From: Stieleria tagensis
GTDB taxonomy: Bacteria > Planctomycetota > Planctomycetia > Pirellulales > Pirellulaceae
Assembly: GCF_024129865.1 (NCBI RefSeq)
Contig: NZ_JAMYFE010000062.1
Location: forward strand, 1-39,558
Reading direction: 5' to 3'
Length of the DNA: 39,558 bases
Part shown: in pieces, positions 8,364 through 15,635 of the stretch
Position numbering within the stretch: position 1 is the stretch's first letter
How the letters are laid out: every line of letters starts with the position of its first letter
Translations under genes and position numbers: made by a program
The notes under the pieces: model-generated
The model's database searches: none
The model's input: only the letters and a program-made list of their open reading frames with translations
What the model was told of the DNA's origin: nothing

Positions 8364-8996
8364 TCATGCCGTGATTTGCGATTCCCTGAGAAACTGGTCT
8401 AAAAAAGTTCTCATAAACTGCTCCCGCTGGCCGGCCAACCGACGCGCGGGTTCGGTGTTCAGCAGTGCCTTTAACTTGAATAATTTTTCATGGAAATGGC
8501 CGACGCCTGTTTTTTGCGATTCATCACCCGGCATAAAGAATGGCTGCCCCATCACGGCACCGTATTCGATTGTGCGCACAATCCCGATCGCACCGAGCGC
8601 ATCCAATCGGTCAGCATCCTGGACGATCTTGCCTTCGAGCGACAGCGTGTCGGAAGCGACACCTTTGCGAAAGGAAATGTTGTCGACAATCTTTGCCACA
8701 TGTTCGATCAGTTCGTCGTTGGCACCGAGTTGCCCTAGAATCTCACGTGCAAATTCGGCGCTGCGTTCGACGCCGTCATGAAATTTGGCATCGCCGACGT
8801 CGTGTAATAATGCTGCGAGTTCGACCACGCAGCGATCGCCGCCGACCTCGGCTTGGATTAGTCGTGCCGAGTGCAATACTCGCTCGACATGATCAAGACC
8901 ATGCCCGGCTTGCTGTCCGGCCATCCGACGCCGCACTTCCAGACCGGTCTGGCGGACCAGTTCGGACTCGGTGGCGGTTAGCGCTGTTGCATTCAC
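8364..8996 (-). CDS. HD-domain metal-dependent phosphohydrolase (YedJ-like)
   Basis: 210 aa from a GTG start that overlaps the TGA of the mntR-like gene (GTGA), so translation is probably coupled. HD-superfamily ligands are visible: GHGLDHVERV (His36), the HD pair in ALLHDVGDAKFHD (His65, Asp66), and QDADRLDALGAIG (Asp127 and Asp129), which is typical of the YedJ/YpgQ-type branch. These enzymes are predicted cytoplasmic phosphohydrolases acting on nucleotides or similar phosphoesters with a divalent metal; the physiological substrate is unknown. Coupling to an Mn(II)-responsive repressor suggests, by inference only, a manganese-dependent or manganese-regulated role. Confidence 0.87.
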   Translation of the reverse strand: MNATALTATESELVRQTGLEVRRRMAGQQAGHGLDHVERVLHSARLIQAEVGGDRCVVELAALLHDVGDAKFHDGVERSAEFAREILGQLGANDELIEHVAKIVDNISFRKGVASDTLSLEGKIVQDADRLDALGAIGIVRTIEYGAVMGQPFFMPGDESQKTGVGHFHEKLFKLKALLNTEPARRLAGQREQFMRTFLDQFLRESQITA

Positions 8997-9415
8997 GTTG
9001 ATTCTCCGTCGCTAGGCCAGCCTTGTTCCAAAACCCGCTTCATCGCATTGAGCGTTTCTTTGCTGACATGATGCTCCATGCCTTCGCTGTCAATCGCGGC
9101 CGTCTGGGCACTGACGCCCAGCCGCTCCAAAAACGATTGCACGATCGCGTGACGTTTGCGTGATTGAGCTGCCAGTCGTTTTCCAGTAGCGGTCAACTCG
9201 ATCGGTTGATAGGGCAGCGTGGTCACCAATCCATCTCGCTGCAGTCTGGCGACGGTGTTGTTGACTGTGGCGTGAGTCACGGCGAAATGCGAAACCAAGT
9301 CCACCGCGCGGCAAACTCCACGCTGGGCAATCGCATCAGCGATGGCTTCGACATAATCCTCAGCAACTTCGCTGGCGTGATCAGAACGGGTGCGTTGGTG
9401 GGTTTTCGGCGGCAA
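8993..9415 (-). CDS. mntR: Mn(II)-dependent DtxR-family transcriptional regulator (MntR-like)
   Basis: 140 aa from a TTG start at 9415. No ATG or GTG gives a full N-terminus, and GAGG lies about 10 bases upstream of the TTG. The N-terminal winged helix includes TVNNTVARLQRDGLV (about residues 50-64), followed by the dimerisation helices. All six metal ligands known from Bacillus MntR have counterparts: Asp20 and Glu23 (EDYVEA), His89 (RKRHAIV), and Glu111, Glu114 and His115 (SEGMEHHVS). The protein should bind DNA when loaded with Mn and repress uptake genes. No Mn transporter gene is seen nearby; the only linked gene is the coupled HD hydrolase. Confidence 0.9.
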   Translation of the reverse strand: MPPKTHQRTRSDHASEVAEDYVEAIADAIAQRGVCRAVDLVSHFAVTHATVNNTVARLQRDGLVTTLPYQPIELTATGKRLAAQSRKRHAIVQSFLERLGVSAQTAAIDSEGMEHHVSKETLNAMKRVLEQGWPSDGEST

Positions 9416-9535
9416 AACGATGCGGCCTCGTCGGCTGGCAGGACGGCAACGGGTTGGAATCGCTCAATTGTAGCATCCAAACTTTTTTTGCGCTGCCCCA
9501 CTTGCGGACCAGTCAGCTTTCACCAATACTCCAGA

Positions 9536-9561
9536 AACTTAGCCCGGGCTAACTATTGGCG
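9536..9561. repeat. 26-bp dispersed repeat (CTTAGCCC family), copy 1
   Basis: Starts AACTTAGCCCGGGCTAACTA. It matches copy 2 at 9791-9816 in 25 of 26 positions, in direct orientation. Confidence 0.8.
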
Positions 9562-9627
9562 GCTTGAGTCACTGTCGTCGCCGTATGGACGAACCGAAGG
9601 CGAGTGAAGCAGTTGCGATTTTGCGTA

Positions 9628-9705
9628 GGGCATTGGTTTTTGGTAACCCGACGCGTCAGCGAGGGATCCCGTTAACACCCAAAATCCCTCGCTCACGCGT
9701 CGGGT
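9628..9705. repeat. REP-like palindromic element, copy B
   Basis: The 22-bp arms at 9646-9667 and 9684-9705 are inverted copies with one mismatch, separated by 16 bases. The left flank 9628-9656 is identical to copy A (3937-3965). The element sits between the two 26-bp direct repeats. Confidence 0.82.
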
Positions 9706-9790
9706 TGTGATGAAAAGCGAAGCTTCAAAAAACACCGCTCAGGTTTGGATTGTCTGAAACAGGAGCTATCACTCAAAAATTTTACCCCGC

Positions 9791-9816
9791 AACTTAGCCC
9801 AGGCTAACTATTGGCG
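9791..9816. repeat. 26-bp dispersed repeat (CTTAGCCC family), copy 2
   Basis: A direct repeat of 9536-9561 with a single G/A difference, 255 bp further on. Confidence 0.8.
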
Positions 9817-9886
9817 TGAAACAACGACACCGTTCACGTGACGCTGCACCACTTGGATTCTTTACGACTGGGACCATTGACCGATC

Positions 9887-10990
9887 ATGATTCAAAAGAC
9901 TGAAACTCCCGCTTTTGCCGGCCGTCGTCGCCCTGCGTTCACCTTGATCGAGCTGGTTGTGGTGATTGCGATCATTGGCATCTTGGTAGGCCTGCTGTTG
10001 CCGGCGGTGCAAGCGGCGCGAGAAGCGGCGCGGCGGATGTCATGCAGCAATCGTCTACGCCAAATTGGACTGGCGACACAGAACTATCACGCCGCGTACA
10101 AACAGTTCCCGGCGGGCTATGTTTCACATGCGACAAGCGACGGTTCGGCGCCGGCCGCGGTGCAAATGGATCCGCTCACCTGGGATGCCGGACCGGGATG
10201 GGGATGGGGCGCCGCGCTGATGGCATTTGCCGAAGGCAATTCGGTGGTCTCCGAATTGCGCAGCGACCAACCGATTTGGTCGCCGGCCAATGCTTCGGCG
10301 ATCGCGACGACTGTCCCGCTGTTCTTGTGCCCCAGCGCCACCGGTGGTGACGAACCATTTACGGTGCAGGATCAATCCGGCGCAGCCCTGCGCATCGCAG
10401 GGCGTGAGATCAGGTTGGGACGTAGCCACTATGTCGCCAGTCACGGACAAGAGAGTTGTTGGGGCGAATGTGGTTCGGCTGCAACCGGCGAGGTGTTTAC
10501 CAACATTTACACCGCTACCACCAGGATCGTAGCCATTGACGGTGATGCCGGACGGGTCGCAGACGGTCCGTTCTTTCGTAATTCGAAGACACGGTTTCGA
10601 GATATCTTGGACGGCACCACCAACACGATCTTTTTTGGCGAACACAGTTCCGCGCTCAGCGAGAAAACATGGGTCGGAGTGGTTCCCGGTGCCTACACCC
10701 ACCCAGGTTTTCGATCGCCGGAAAACGGGCCCGATGCGGCAGCGACATTGACGTTGGTTCATGCGGGTCCGTCGGGCGGCGAATTGGACATCACCGGGCA
10801 TCCAATTATCCATCCCGTCAATTTTCCGACCTATCACGTGGGACAAATGTTCTCGCAACATCCCGGCGGCGGCTACGTTTGCATGGGCGACGGCTCGGTG
10901 AACTTTGTCAGCAATTTTGTTGACCTGTTCCTGTGGGCCGAGATGTCCAGTATGGATGAACACGAAGTCATCGACTGGGAGAAACTCTGA
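9887..10990 (+). CDS. DUF1559 pseudopilin-like protein with type II N-methylation signal
   Basis: 367 aa from ATG. The prepilin-type leader is plain: a basic, polar stretch ends in [20 protein letters not shown], with cleavage expected before Phe of FTLIEL, followed by a hydrophobic helix to about residue 45 ([15 protein letters not shown]). The body matches the planctomycete DUF1559 family ([16 protein letters not shown]), including the mid-region [11 protein letters not shown] and the C-terminal [15 protein letters not shown] (the H-x9-DG motif). Members are thought to be exported, membrane-anchored pseudopilin-like proteins, found in many paralogues in these genomes with unknown role. The stop overlaps the start of the next gene (TGATG), so both are probably co-translated. 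Confidence 0.93.
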   Translation: MIQKTETPAFAGRRRPAFTLIELVVVIAIIGILVGLLLPAVQAAREAARRMSCSNRLRQIGLATQNYHAAYKQFPAGYVSHATSDGSAPAAVQMDPLTWDAGPGWGWGAALMAFAEGNSVVSELRSDQPIWSPANASAIATTVPLFLCPSATGGDEPFTVQDQSGAALRIAGREIRLGRSHYVASHGQESCWGECGSAATGEVFTNIYTATTRIVAIDGDAGRVADGPFFRNSKTRFRDILDGTTNTIFFGEHSSALSEKTWVGVVPGAYTHPGFRSPENGPDAAATLTLVHAGPSGGELDITGHPIIHPVNFPTYHVGQMFSQHPGGGYVCMGDGSVNFVSNFVDLFLWAEMSSMDEHEVIDWEKL

Positions 10991-11346
10991 TGACGATGCG
11001 TTCGAGCAAAGCGCAGAAGCCCTTCAATTTCACTTTTGTTTGTATGACAGGAATTCTGCTGGCGGTTCTGGCCGGCGGTGTTCTGTGGTGGTGGCCACGC
11101 TCACCCGTCGTGCTGGACGATAACAGCTATCAGATGACGATCGCGCTATACCGAATCTGCAATCAGAAAAGTGAACCGGGCCTGAAGCAACTGGAGCGAC
11201 AGTTTGCCGAACTCGATCCACTGTCACAGGCCGATCAAGCGTCGTATCAATTGATTGCTGCGACAATTGCCGATGCCAAAGCGGGGCGTTGGGTTCAAGC
11301 GATGCAGCAGTGTCGTCAATCCCTGGATGACCAAGTCAGTCGATAG
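10990..11346 (+). CDS. small single-TM protein coupled to the DUF1559 gene
   Basis: 118 aa; the ATG overlaps the upstream TGA by one base. A basic N-terminus is followed by one membrane segment (about residues 17-36, CMTGILLAVLAGGVLWWWP), then a soluble helical domain of about 75 residues with two Cys (RICNQK, QQCRQS). Its organisation resembles the small accessory proteins that often accompany DUF1559 genes in planctomycetes. The function is unknown; the domain may partner the pseudopilin-like protein at the membrane, which is an inference from coupling. Confidence 0.75.
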   Translation: MTMRSSKAQKPFNFTFVCMTGILLAVLAGGVLWWWPRSPVVLDDNSYQMTIALYRICNQKSEPGLKQLERQFAELDPLSQADQASYQLIAATIADAKAGRWVQAMQQCRQSLDDQVSR

Positions 11347-11477
11347 ACGCTGCGGCAAATCTGGACAGGGGCGTGGTGCTACGCAACAATCGCGGTCCAC
11401 CAAACGACAACCTCAGGATCGAAGCGGTCCAGTTGACTCGTCGAGAGAGAGATCGTTGATCACCAGGGATTCTTCGA

Positions 11478-12461
11478 ATGACATGGTTTGAAAATTTAGT
11501 CGGCTTTGATGAACACTCGCCTCAGCAGGTACGCGATCAGCTGACTGTCGACGGGGACTGTTTCATTGGTGCAAATGGACGGCGAATCGGTTTCGGCCGA
11601 CTGCAAACTCCGACTCTCGCAGAACTGCGTCAGGCGGCGGCAAAAACCAATCAAGTTAACGGGACCACTACGGTTCGCGGAGTGATCGCTGACGTCCAGC
11701 ACTTGCACATGGATCCAGCCAACGCCGGTGCACTGTTTCAGGTTGCCTCGCAGTTCAATTTGTTGGAAATGGCAAGCCCGTCGGTCACACCCGAGCGTGG
11801 CGTCGGGATCTATGAAGGCGACCGGACTCAGGGCCCAGCCTGTGCAATCGCGTGTGGCGGTGGCACGATCTACCGCAACTACTTTGCCAATGTCGGCGAC
11901 AGGATCGGCCAATCCGCTAGCCACCAGATCAATTGTGCGTCTGATTTAGGCCGATTGCTCGGGAATGATGATGGCAAGCACTGGCAGATGCAAAACGGCT
12001 ACTTGTTCCCAAGCGATCAAGGCTTGCACGAAATTTCATTGACTCTTGACAGAGCAGACGAAACGCAGCGTGACAGGTATCGGGCCAGTTTGCGAATCGG
12101 ATTGCAATGGAATGCCGATGTCACGCTGGCCGAAGCGAGTCACAAAGTATCCCAGGCCTATTGCTCGGCACTGCCGATAGCCTATGGACGCCAGCCCACA
12201 GCGCAGTGGCGCGAATTTGCGACGTTGGTGCTGGAAGCGGCCTATGAAGCCACCTTCTGTGCTGCGAAGGTCAATGCGCAAGCGACCGGATCGGGCAAGT
12301 TGTTTTTGACATTGCTGGGTGGTGGAGTGTTTGGGAACGAAGATCGCTGGATCATCGATGCGATTGACCGCGCGATCGGGCACCATTGTGATTCCGGTTT
12401 AGACGTTGCCATCGTCTCATATAGCGCCCCCAAGCCAGCGCTCCGGCGTCTCTTTCGCTAG
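11478..12461 (+). CDS. conserved hypothetical protein, possibly macrodomain-like
   Basis: 327 aa, ATG start, cytoplasmic by appearance (no signal peptide or membrane segment). The central region has strikingly family-like motifs: ALFQVASQFNLLEM (about residue 85), SVTPERGVGIYEGDRTQGPA (about 100-119) and GTIYRNYF. The C-terminus has KLFLTLLGGGVFGNEDRWI, which resembles the late strand and glycine loop of macrodomains that bind ADP-ribose. I do not know an assigned function. The macrodomain link is an inference from this C-terminal motif alone. It lies 131 bp after the DUF1559 pair on the same strand and convergent with the next gene. Confidence 0.72.
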   Translation: MTWFENLVGFDEHSPQQVRDQLTVDGDCFIGANGRRIGFGRLQTPTLAELRQAAAKTNQVNGTTTVRGVIADVQHLHMDPANAGALFQVASQFNLLEMASPSVTPERGVGIYEGDRTQGPACAIACGGGTIYRNYFANVGDRIGQSASHQINCASDLGRLLGNDDGKHWQMQNGYLFPSDQGLHEISLTLDRADETQRDRYRASLRIGLQWNADVTLAEASHKVSQAYCSALPIAYGRQPTAQWREFATLVLEAAYEATFCAAKVNAQATGSGKLFLTLLGGGVFGNEDRWIIDAIDRAIGHHCDSGLDVAIVSYSAPKPALRRLFR

Positions 12462-12537
12462 GCTCAGACTTGCCCCAAGGACACTGGTCTAGGGATGCAA
12501 CAGTATCACTTACGATCAACGCCGTCGCTCAGCCGGC

Positions 12538-12555
12538 ACAGCGGTTCACCGCTGT
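12538..12555. terminator. possible hairpin between convergent genes
   Basis: ACAGCGGT-TC-ACCGCTGT is a perfect 8-bp stem with a 2-base loop, between the convergent stops at 12461 and 12580. No T-run follows closely, so it may be only a transcript-stabilising structure. Confidence 0.35.
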
Positions 12556-12579
12556 CTGGGCGGTGAATTTCACAGCGAG

Positions 12580-12750
12580 TCATTTATTTTGCACCGGTGG
12601 CTCGGTGACTTTCTCCAGCGGTTGGCCACAGCATTTGAACTGAGTCGTACAGTCCTTGCATCCGCAGCCGTTGGTGACATGAATCTCGAGTGCACATTTT
12701 TGGCAGCGATACATATCACCAATTTTCGGCGGAAGGGGTTTAACGGTCAT
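12580..12750 (-). CDS. small Cys-rich protein resembling desulforedoxin / desulfoferrodoxin N-terminal domain
   Basis: 56 aa from the ATG at 12750, supported by a strong GAGGAGA Shine-Dalgarno sequence about 7-8 bases upstream; the longer frame lacks such a site. The cysteine pattern is YRCQKC (Cys16, Cys19), then CGCKDC (Cys29, Cys31, Cys34), then FKCCGQPL (Cys39, Cys40). The C-x2-C plus CC-G-x-P/L layout is that of the desulforedoxin FeS4 site, and the middle CxCxxC is an insertion that could bind a second metal or be part of a zinc ribbon. A role in metal binding or electron transfer is likely but not proven. It is the downstream neighbour of the TIGR03067 gene on the same strand, 96 bp away. 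Confidence 0.75.
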   Translation of the reverse strand: MTVKPLPPKIGDMYRCQKCALEIHVTNGCGCKDCTTQFKCCGQPLEKVTEPPVQNK

Positions 12751-12846
12751 CGTAGGTCTCCTCGAAAAGTAGTGAAGCAAGCTGTTGTCAGCAGCCGCTT
12801 AGAATTGGGGGGTGAGTTTGCAAATCGCATTCCGAAAACGTACAGC

Positions 12847-13395
12847 TCATTCGGCTTTGACGTCTGGCACCGGGTCACCCTTCTTTTTTTCCAGCGTGAA
12901 TAACATCGTTTTGCCTTGTTTGGTCGACTTGAATTCCGTCGGCCGCTTCGCTTGGTCGAGCGCATAGCAAAGCACCCATTGGTCGCCTTTCAACTTGACG
13001 ATCCCCAGTGCCGTTGCGTTGGCAACTTGGTCATCCACCTGGGAATCTTGATCTGTGGTCGGCTCGGTAGGAGCAGAGCGCATCGTGATCTGGATCGGTT
13101 TTTTTTCCTCGTCCAGGCTGAACACAGCGCGGAATTTCTGACGTTCGTCGCGATCAAATGTTGCGATCGCGTTGTTGGTGATCGTGACATAGGTGCCCTT
13201 CACCTCGGCCTCCGTCAATTCGCGGCCTTGATTGACACCAGAAATGATCTCCCAGCGTCCTTGCAATTTCTGGGTGATTGTTTCCTTTGACTGGTCGTCG
13301 GCTGCCGTCGCGGCGACGGGCACCAAGGCAGTTGCCGCCAAAAAGGCAATTGACATCGCAAACGCTGGCAGAGGTTTCAGTGATTGATTCTTCAT
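12847..13395 (-). CDS. secreted TIGR03067-domain protein
   Basis: 182 aa from the ATG at 13395; the longer frame starts with TTG and adds only eight residues before the signal peptide. Residues 1-32 are a signal peptide (LPAFAMSIAFLAATALVPVA, cleavage near TAA-DD). The mature domain has the hallmarks of the planctomycete TIGR03067 / lipocalin-like family: KLQGRWEIISGVNQGRELTE at the start, a TYVTITNN strand, and ATALGIVKLKGDQWVLCYAL, with KRPTEF near the end. Many paralogues occur per genome in this phylum and no biochemical role is established. It is expected in the periplasm or outside. Confidence 0.85.
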   Translation of the reverse strand: MKNQSLKPLPAFAMSIAFLAATALVPVAATAADDQSKETITQKLQGRWEIISGVNQGRELTEAEVKGTYVTITNNAIATFDRDERQKFRAVFSLDEEKKPIQITMRSAPTEPTTDQDSQVDDQVANATALGIVKLKGDQWVLCYALDQAKRPTEFKSTKQGKTMLFTLEKKKGDPVPDVKAE

Positions 13396-13798
13396 CGAGT
13401 CGTCTTCGGTTGAGAGCAAGCGGGTTAGGTGTAAACGCTAGCCAGCCCCTGCAAGCAATCGGCGTGCCCGTTCGCATCAGATAGTGAGACGGAGGTTGGG
13501 GTTGCGATCAAAACGCAACTTCAGAAATCGCGAGTCGCGTGGCGCTAGACTGCGTTATCCGTACAGCCACGCTTGGAGACTGCACTGCGAACGGCCAGGA
13601 TGAGCGTTCGACGACCAAATGGCCTGGCAATTGGGCCACCCAAGCCCTTTGGCACAGGTCTTGCTCTGATCGGTCGAAGCAATCTCGAACGTCGCAACAC
13701 GTTCACTTTAAAACGGCGCGTGACGAGGACACATTTTTTGTGAAAGCGTCCCGAAGCAGCCGTTTGAACTCCACTTCTGCATCGATTGAAGGTTTAGT
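13396..13798. other. 403-bp intergenic region, no gene seen
   Basis: This gap lies between the divergent TIGR03067 and lipoprotein genes. An 87-codon open frame at 13539-13802 has no domain signature, is rich in Ser, Arg, Thr and Cys, and would overlap the lipoprotein start, so I treat it as chance. No repeat family member was found here. Confidence 0.6.
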
Positions 13799-13978
13799 AT
13801 GAACATTGTTCAAAATACACTGCGTGGTCTGTTCCTGAGCTCCGCTGTCGCGATGGGTTGGATGGTGGCCGGCTGTGATTCGAAAGAAACATTGTTGGAT
13901 GTTGAAACACCCAGCGGAGGCGTGCAGGTGGAACAGGATAGAAACACCGGGGAAGTTAGCGTGGATGTGGATGAATGA
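13799..13978 (+). CDS. tiny lipoprotein (first of a pair)
   Basis: 59 aa, ATG with GAAGG about 8 bases upstream. It has a lipoprotein signal peptide with lipobox MVAGC (Cys26), then a short acidic mature peptide containing GGVQVEQDRNTGEVSVDVDE at its end. The mature part is only 33 residues and ends in alternating Val/Asp, suggesting a beta strand pair. It is followed 56 bp later by a second lipoprotein with a related C-terminal pattern and then by an AI-2E-type permease, so the three probably form one operon. The function is unknown. Confidence 0.72.
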   Translation: MNIVQNTLRGLFLSSAVAMGWMVAGCDSKETLLDVETPSGGVQVEQDRNTGEVSVDVDE

Positions 13979-14034
13979 TCCCTCAAGAATTCAGCTTTCC
14001 TTCCCTGCGTTTCAGCAAATCTGAGCAATCTAAA

Positions 14035-14310
14035 ATGAAAACACGTTTTATTTTTTCCGCGATGCTGGCTAGCGGACTGTTCGTCGCCGTCGGATGTGAT
14101 GTCGATGTACAGCACAATGCGTCGCCGGATCCGGTTCCCGCCCAGACAGTTCCCGCCGAGATGGACACCGTTGTGACTGACAGCGGTGAGACTCCCGCTG
14201 AACAGCGTGTCGAGCGACGCCAGGAGCGTCGTGAAAACATTCGTGATGCGGTTGATGGTGTTGATGTCAATGTGGGTGACGGTGGCGTAAAAGTTCAGGT
14301 CGATGAATGA
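14035..14310 (+). CDS. small lipoprotein (second of a pair)
   Basis: 91 aa from the ATG at 14035; the in-frame ATG at 13975 would add a non-signal extension. The lipobox is AVGC (Cys21). The mature region is polar: a Pro/Ala-rich linker, an Arg/Glu helix (EQRVERRQERRENIRDAV), then GVDVNVGDGGVKVQVDE. The last part echoes the GGVxV...VDE ending of the preceding lipoprotein, so the two probably share an ancestor for this tail. The stop overlaps the ATG of the permease (ATGA), giving translational coupling. It is expected to sit on a membrane facing the periplasm. Confidence 0.78.
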   Translation: MKTRFIFSAMLASGLFVAVGCDVDVQHNASPDPVPAQTVPAEMDTVVTDSGETPAEQRVERRQERRENIRDAVDGVDVNVGDGGVKVQVDE

Positions 14311-15533
14311 GCGATGACACGACGGATCTAGGCGGTGGTTCCGAACCAGACGATCATGAGGAAGCTCGGCACCCCGCGGGGCTGTTCTCGATCCGTGTCT
14401 GCGCATTGATGCTGGTGCTGTACGCGCTCTACTATGCGCGCAACCTGGTCGTCCCGATCGTGACCGCCGCAGTGCTGTACATGGTCTTGCGCCCGATTGT
14501 CCGCCATGCGCGCCGGTGGGGTGTTCCTCCGCCGATCGGCTCGATTGCGGTCATTGCCGGGTTCTTGATCATGCTGAGCTTTGCAACCTATTTGGTGTTC
14601 GACCCTGCCAAAAAAATGATTTCAGCGGCGCCCAGTCACGTTGCTACCGTCAAGGAAAAGCTGTCGTTTTTGACGGAGCGATTGAAAGCGATGGATCGAG
14701 CCAAAGAGGATCTGTCGGAGACAACCGAAGCGACCGAGTCGCCGCAAGAGATCAAGGAAAAACCTGTCCCGGTTGAGATCAAGCAGCCGGAATGGACCAG
14801 TAATGTGGCCTATCTGAGTGGAACCGGAAATGTCATTTCCTTTGTTACGGTTTGCATCGCTCTACTGTACTTCTTATTAGCTTCGGGAGATGATTTATTG
14901 CGCAGTGTGATGCGAGCACTGCCCAACTTCACCGCCCGCCGCCGCCTGTTAGAACTGCTTCAGCACGTACAGGAAGGTTTGGGCAGCTACCTCGCACAGG
15001 TTTCCGTAATCAATCTTTGCCTGGGCCTGTCGGTGGGCATTGCGATGTGGATTCTGGGAATGCCGTCTCCAGTGATGTGGGGCGCGATGGCGTTTACGTT
15101 TAATTTCGTGCCAATCCTGGGTGCGATCGCGGGTGGGTGCATCATCTTTTTAGTCGCATTGGTCCATTTTGAACCCACCTATTACGCGTTCCTAGTGACC
15201 GGCACTTTTTTGACATTGACCTCACTCGAAGGCCAATTCATCACGCCGGCGATCTTGGGACGGACGATGAGCATCAGCCCTGTGATCGTTTTTCTGTCGA
15301 TTGTGATCTGGGGATGGATGTGGGGAATTATGGGAGTTTTTTTGTCTGTTCCAATCTTGATCGCATTTCGAATGGCGTGTGATGAATACGACAATTTGAA
15401 ACCGATTGGCATGATCCTCGGCGCCGATGTGCCTCATGAATCACCGACAAACGAATCCGGCGACGACCAGCCCAACGATCAGGACTCCGGTGAGCAAGTT
15501 CAGGAATCCGTCGCAATTTTGGGGAATTTATAA
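14307..15533 (+). CDS. AI-2E family transporter (UPF0118 / PerM-like permease)
   Basis: 408 aa, coupled to the upstream lipoprotein by ATGA. The N-terminal 25 residues and the last 45 are acidic and cytoplasmic-looking. Membrane segments appear near residues 29-45, 50-65, 75-95, 175-195, 235-255, 260-290 and 305-360. A long charged loop (about 100-165, with KEKLSFLTERLKAMDR) follows the third segment, as in this family. The conserved signature FVPILGAIAGG and the later LEGQFITPAILGR fit the AI-2E/PerM family. Despite the name, members include Na+/H+ antiporters and permeases of unknown substrate, so I give no substrate. Linkage to two small lipoproteins is unusual and may mark accessory envelope subunits. 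Confidence 0.9.
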   Translation: MSDDTTDLGGGSEPDDHEEARHPAGLFSIRVCALMLVLYALYYARNLVVPIVTAAVLYMVLRPIVRHARRWGVPPPIGSIAVIAGFLIMLSFATYLVFDPAKKMISAAPSHVATVKEKLSFLTERLKAMDRAKEDLSETTEATESPQEIKEKPVPVEIKQPEWTSNVAYLSGTGNVISFVTVCIALLYFLLASGDDLLRSVMRALPNFTARRRLLELLQHVQEGLGSYLAQVSVINLCLGLSVGIAMWILGMPSPVMWGAMAFTFNFVPILGAIAGGCIIFLVALVHFEPTYYAFLVTGTFLTLTSLEGQFITPAILGRTMSISPVIVFLSIVIWGWMWGIMGVFLSVPILIAFRMACDEYDNLKPIGMILGADVPHESPTNESGDDQPNDQDSGEQVQESVAILGNL

Positions 15534-15635
15534 CCGGTGCGACGATGATCACGCTGGCACTTGTTTGACGACAGCAAACGAATGATGATGTGGGCCCACA
15601 ATTCCCCACCATTCCTGCTGTTCAACAGGCTTCGT

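Larger units (their letters stand above)
9416..9886. other. 471-bp intergenic region with repeats, no gene seen
   Basis: This gap separates the divergent mntR-like and DUF1559 genes. It holds REP-like copy B and, on either side of it, two near-identical 26-bp direct repeats. Short open frames here run through the repeats and show no protein signature. Promoters for both flanking genes must lie here, but no confident -35/-10 pair was identified. Confidence 0.7.

Noticed and set aside
11255-11491. 78-codon open frame between the DUF1559 pair and the macrodomain-like gene
   Set aside because: It overlaps the end of the coupled TM protein in another frame and is strongly Arg/Ser/Gln-biased.
13539-13802. 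87-codon plus-strand open frame
   Set aside because: Low-complexity, no hydrophobic core or motif, and it overlaps the lipoprotein start in another frame.
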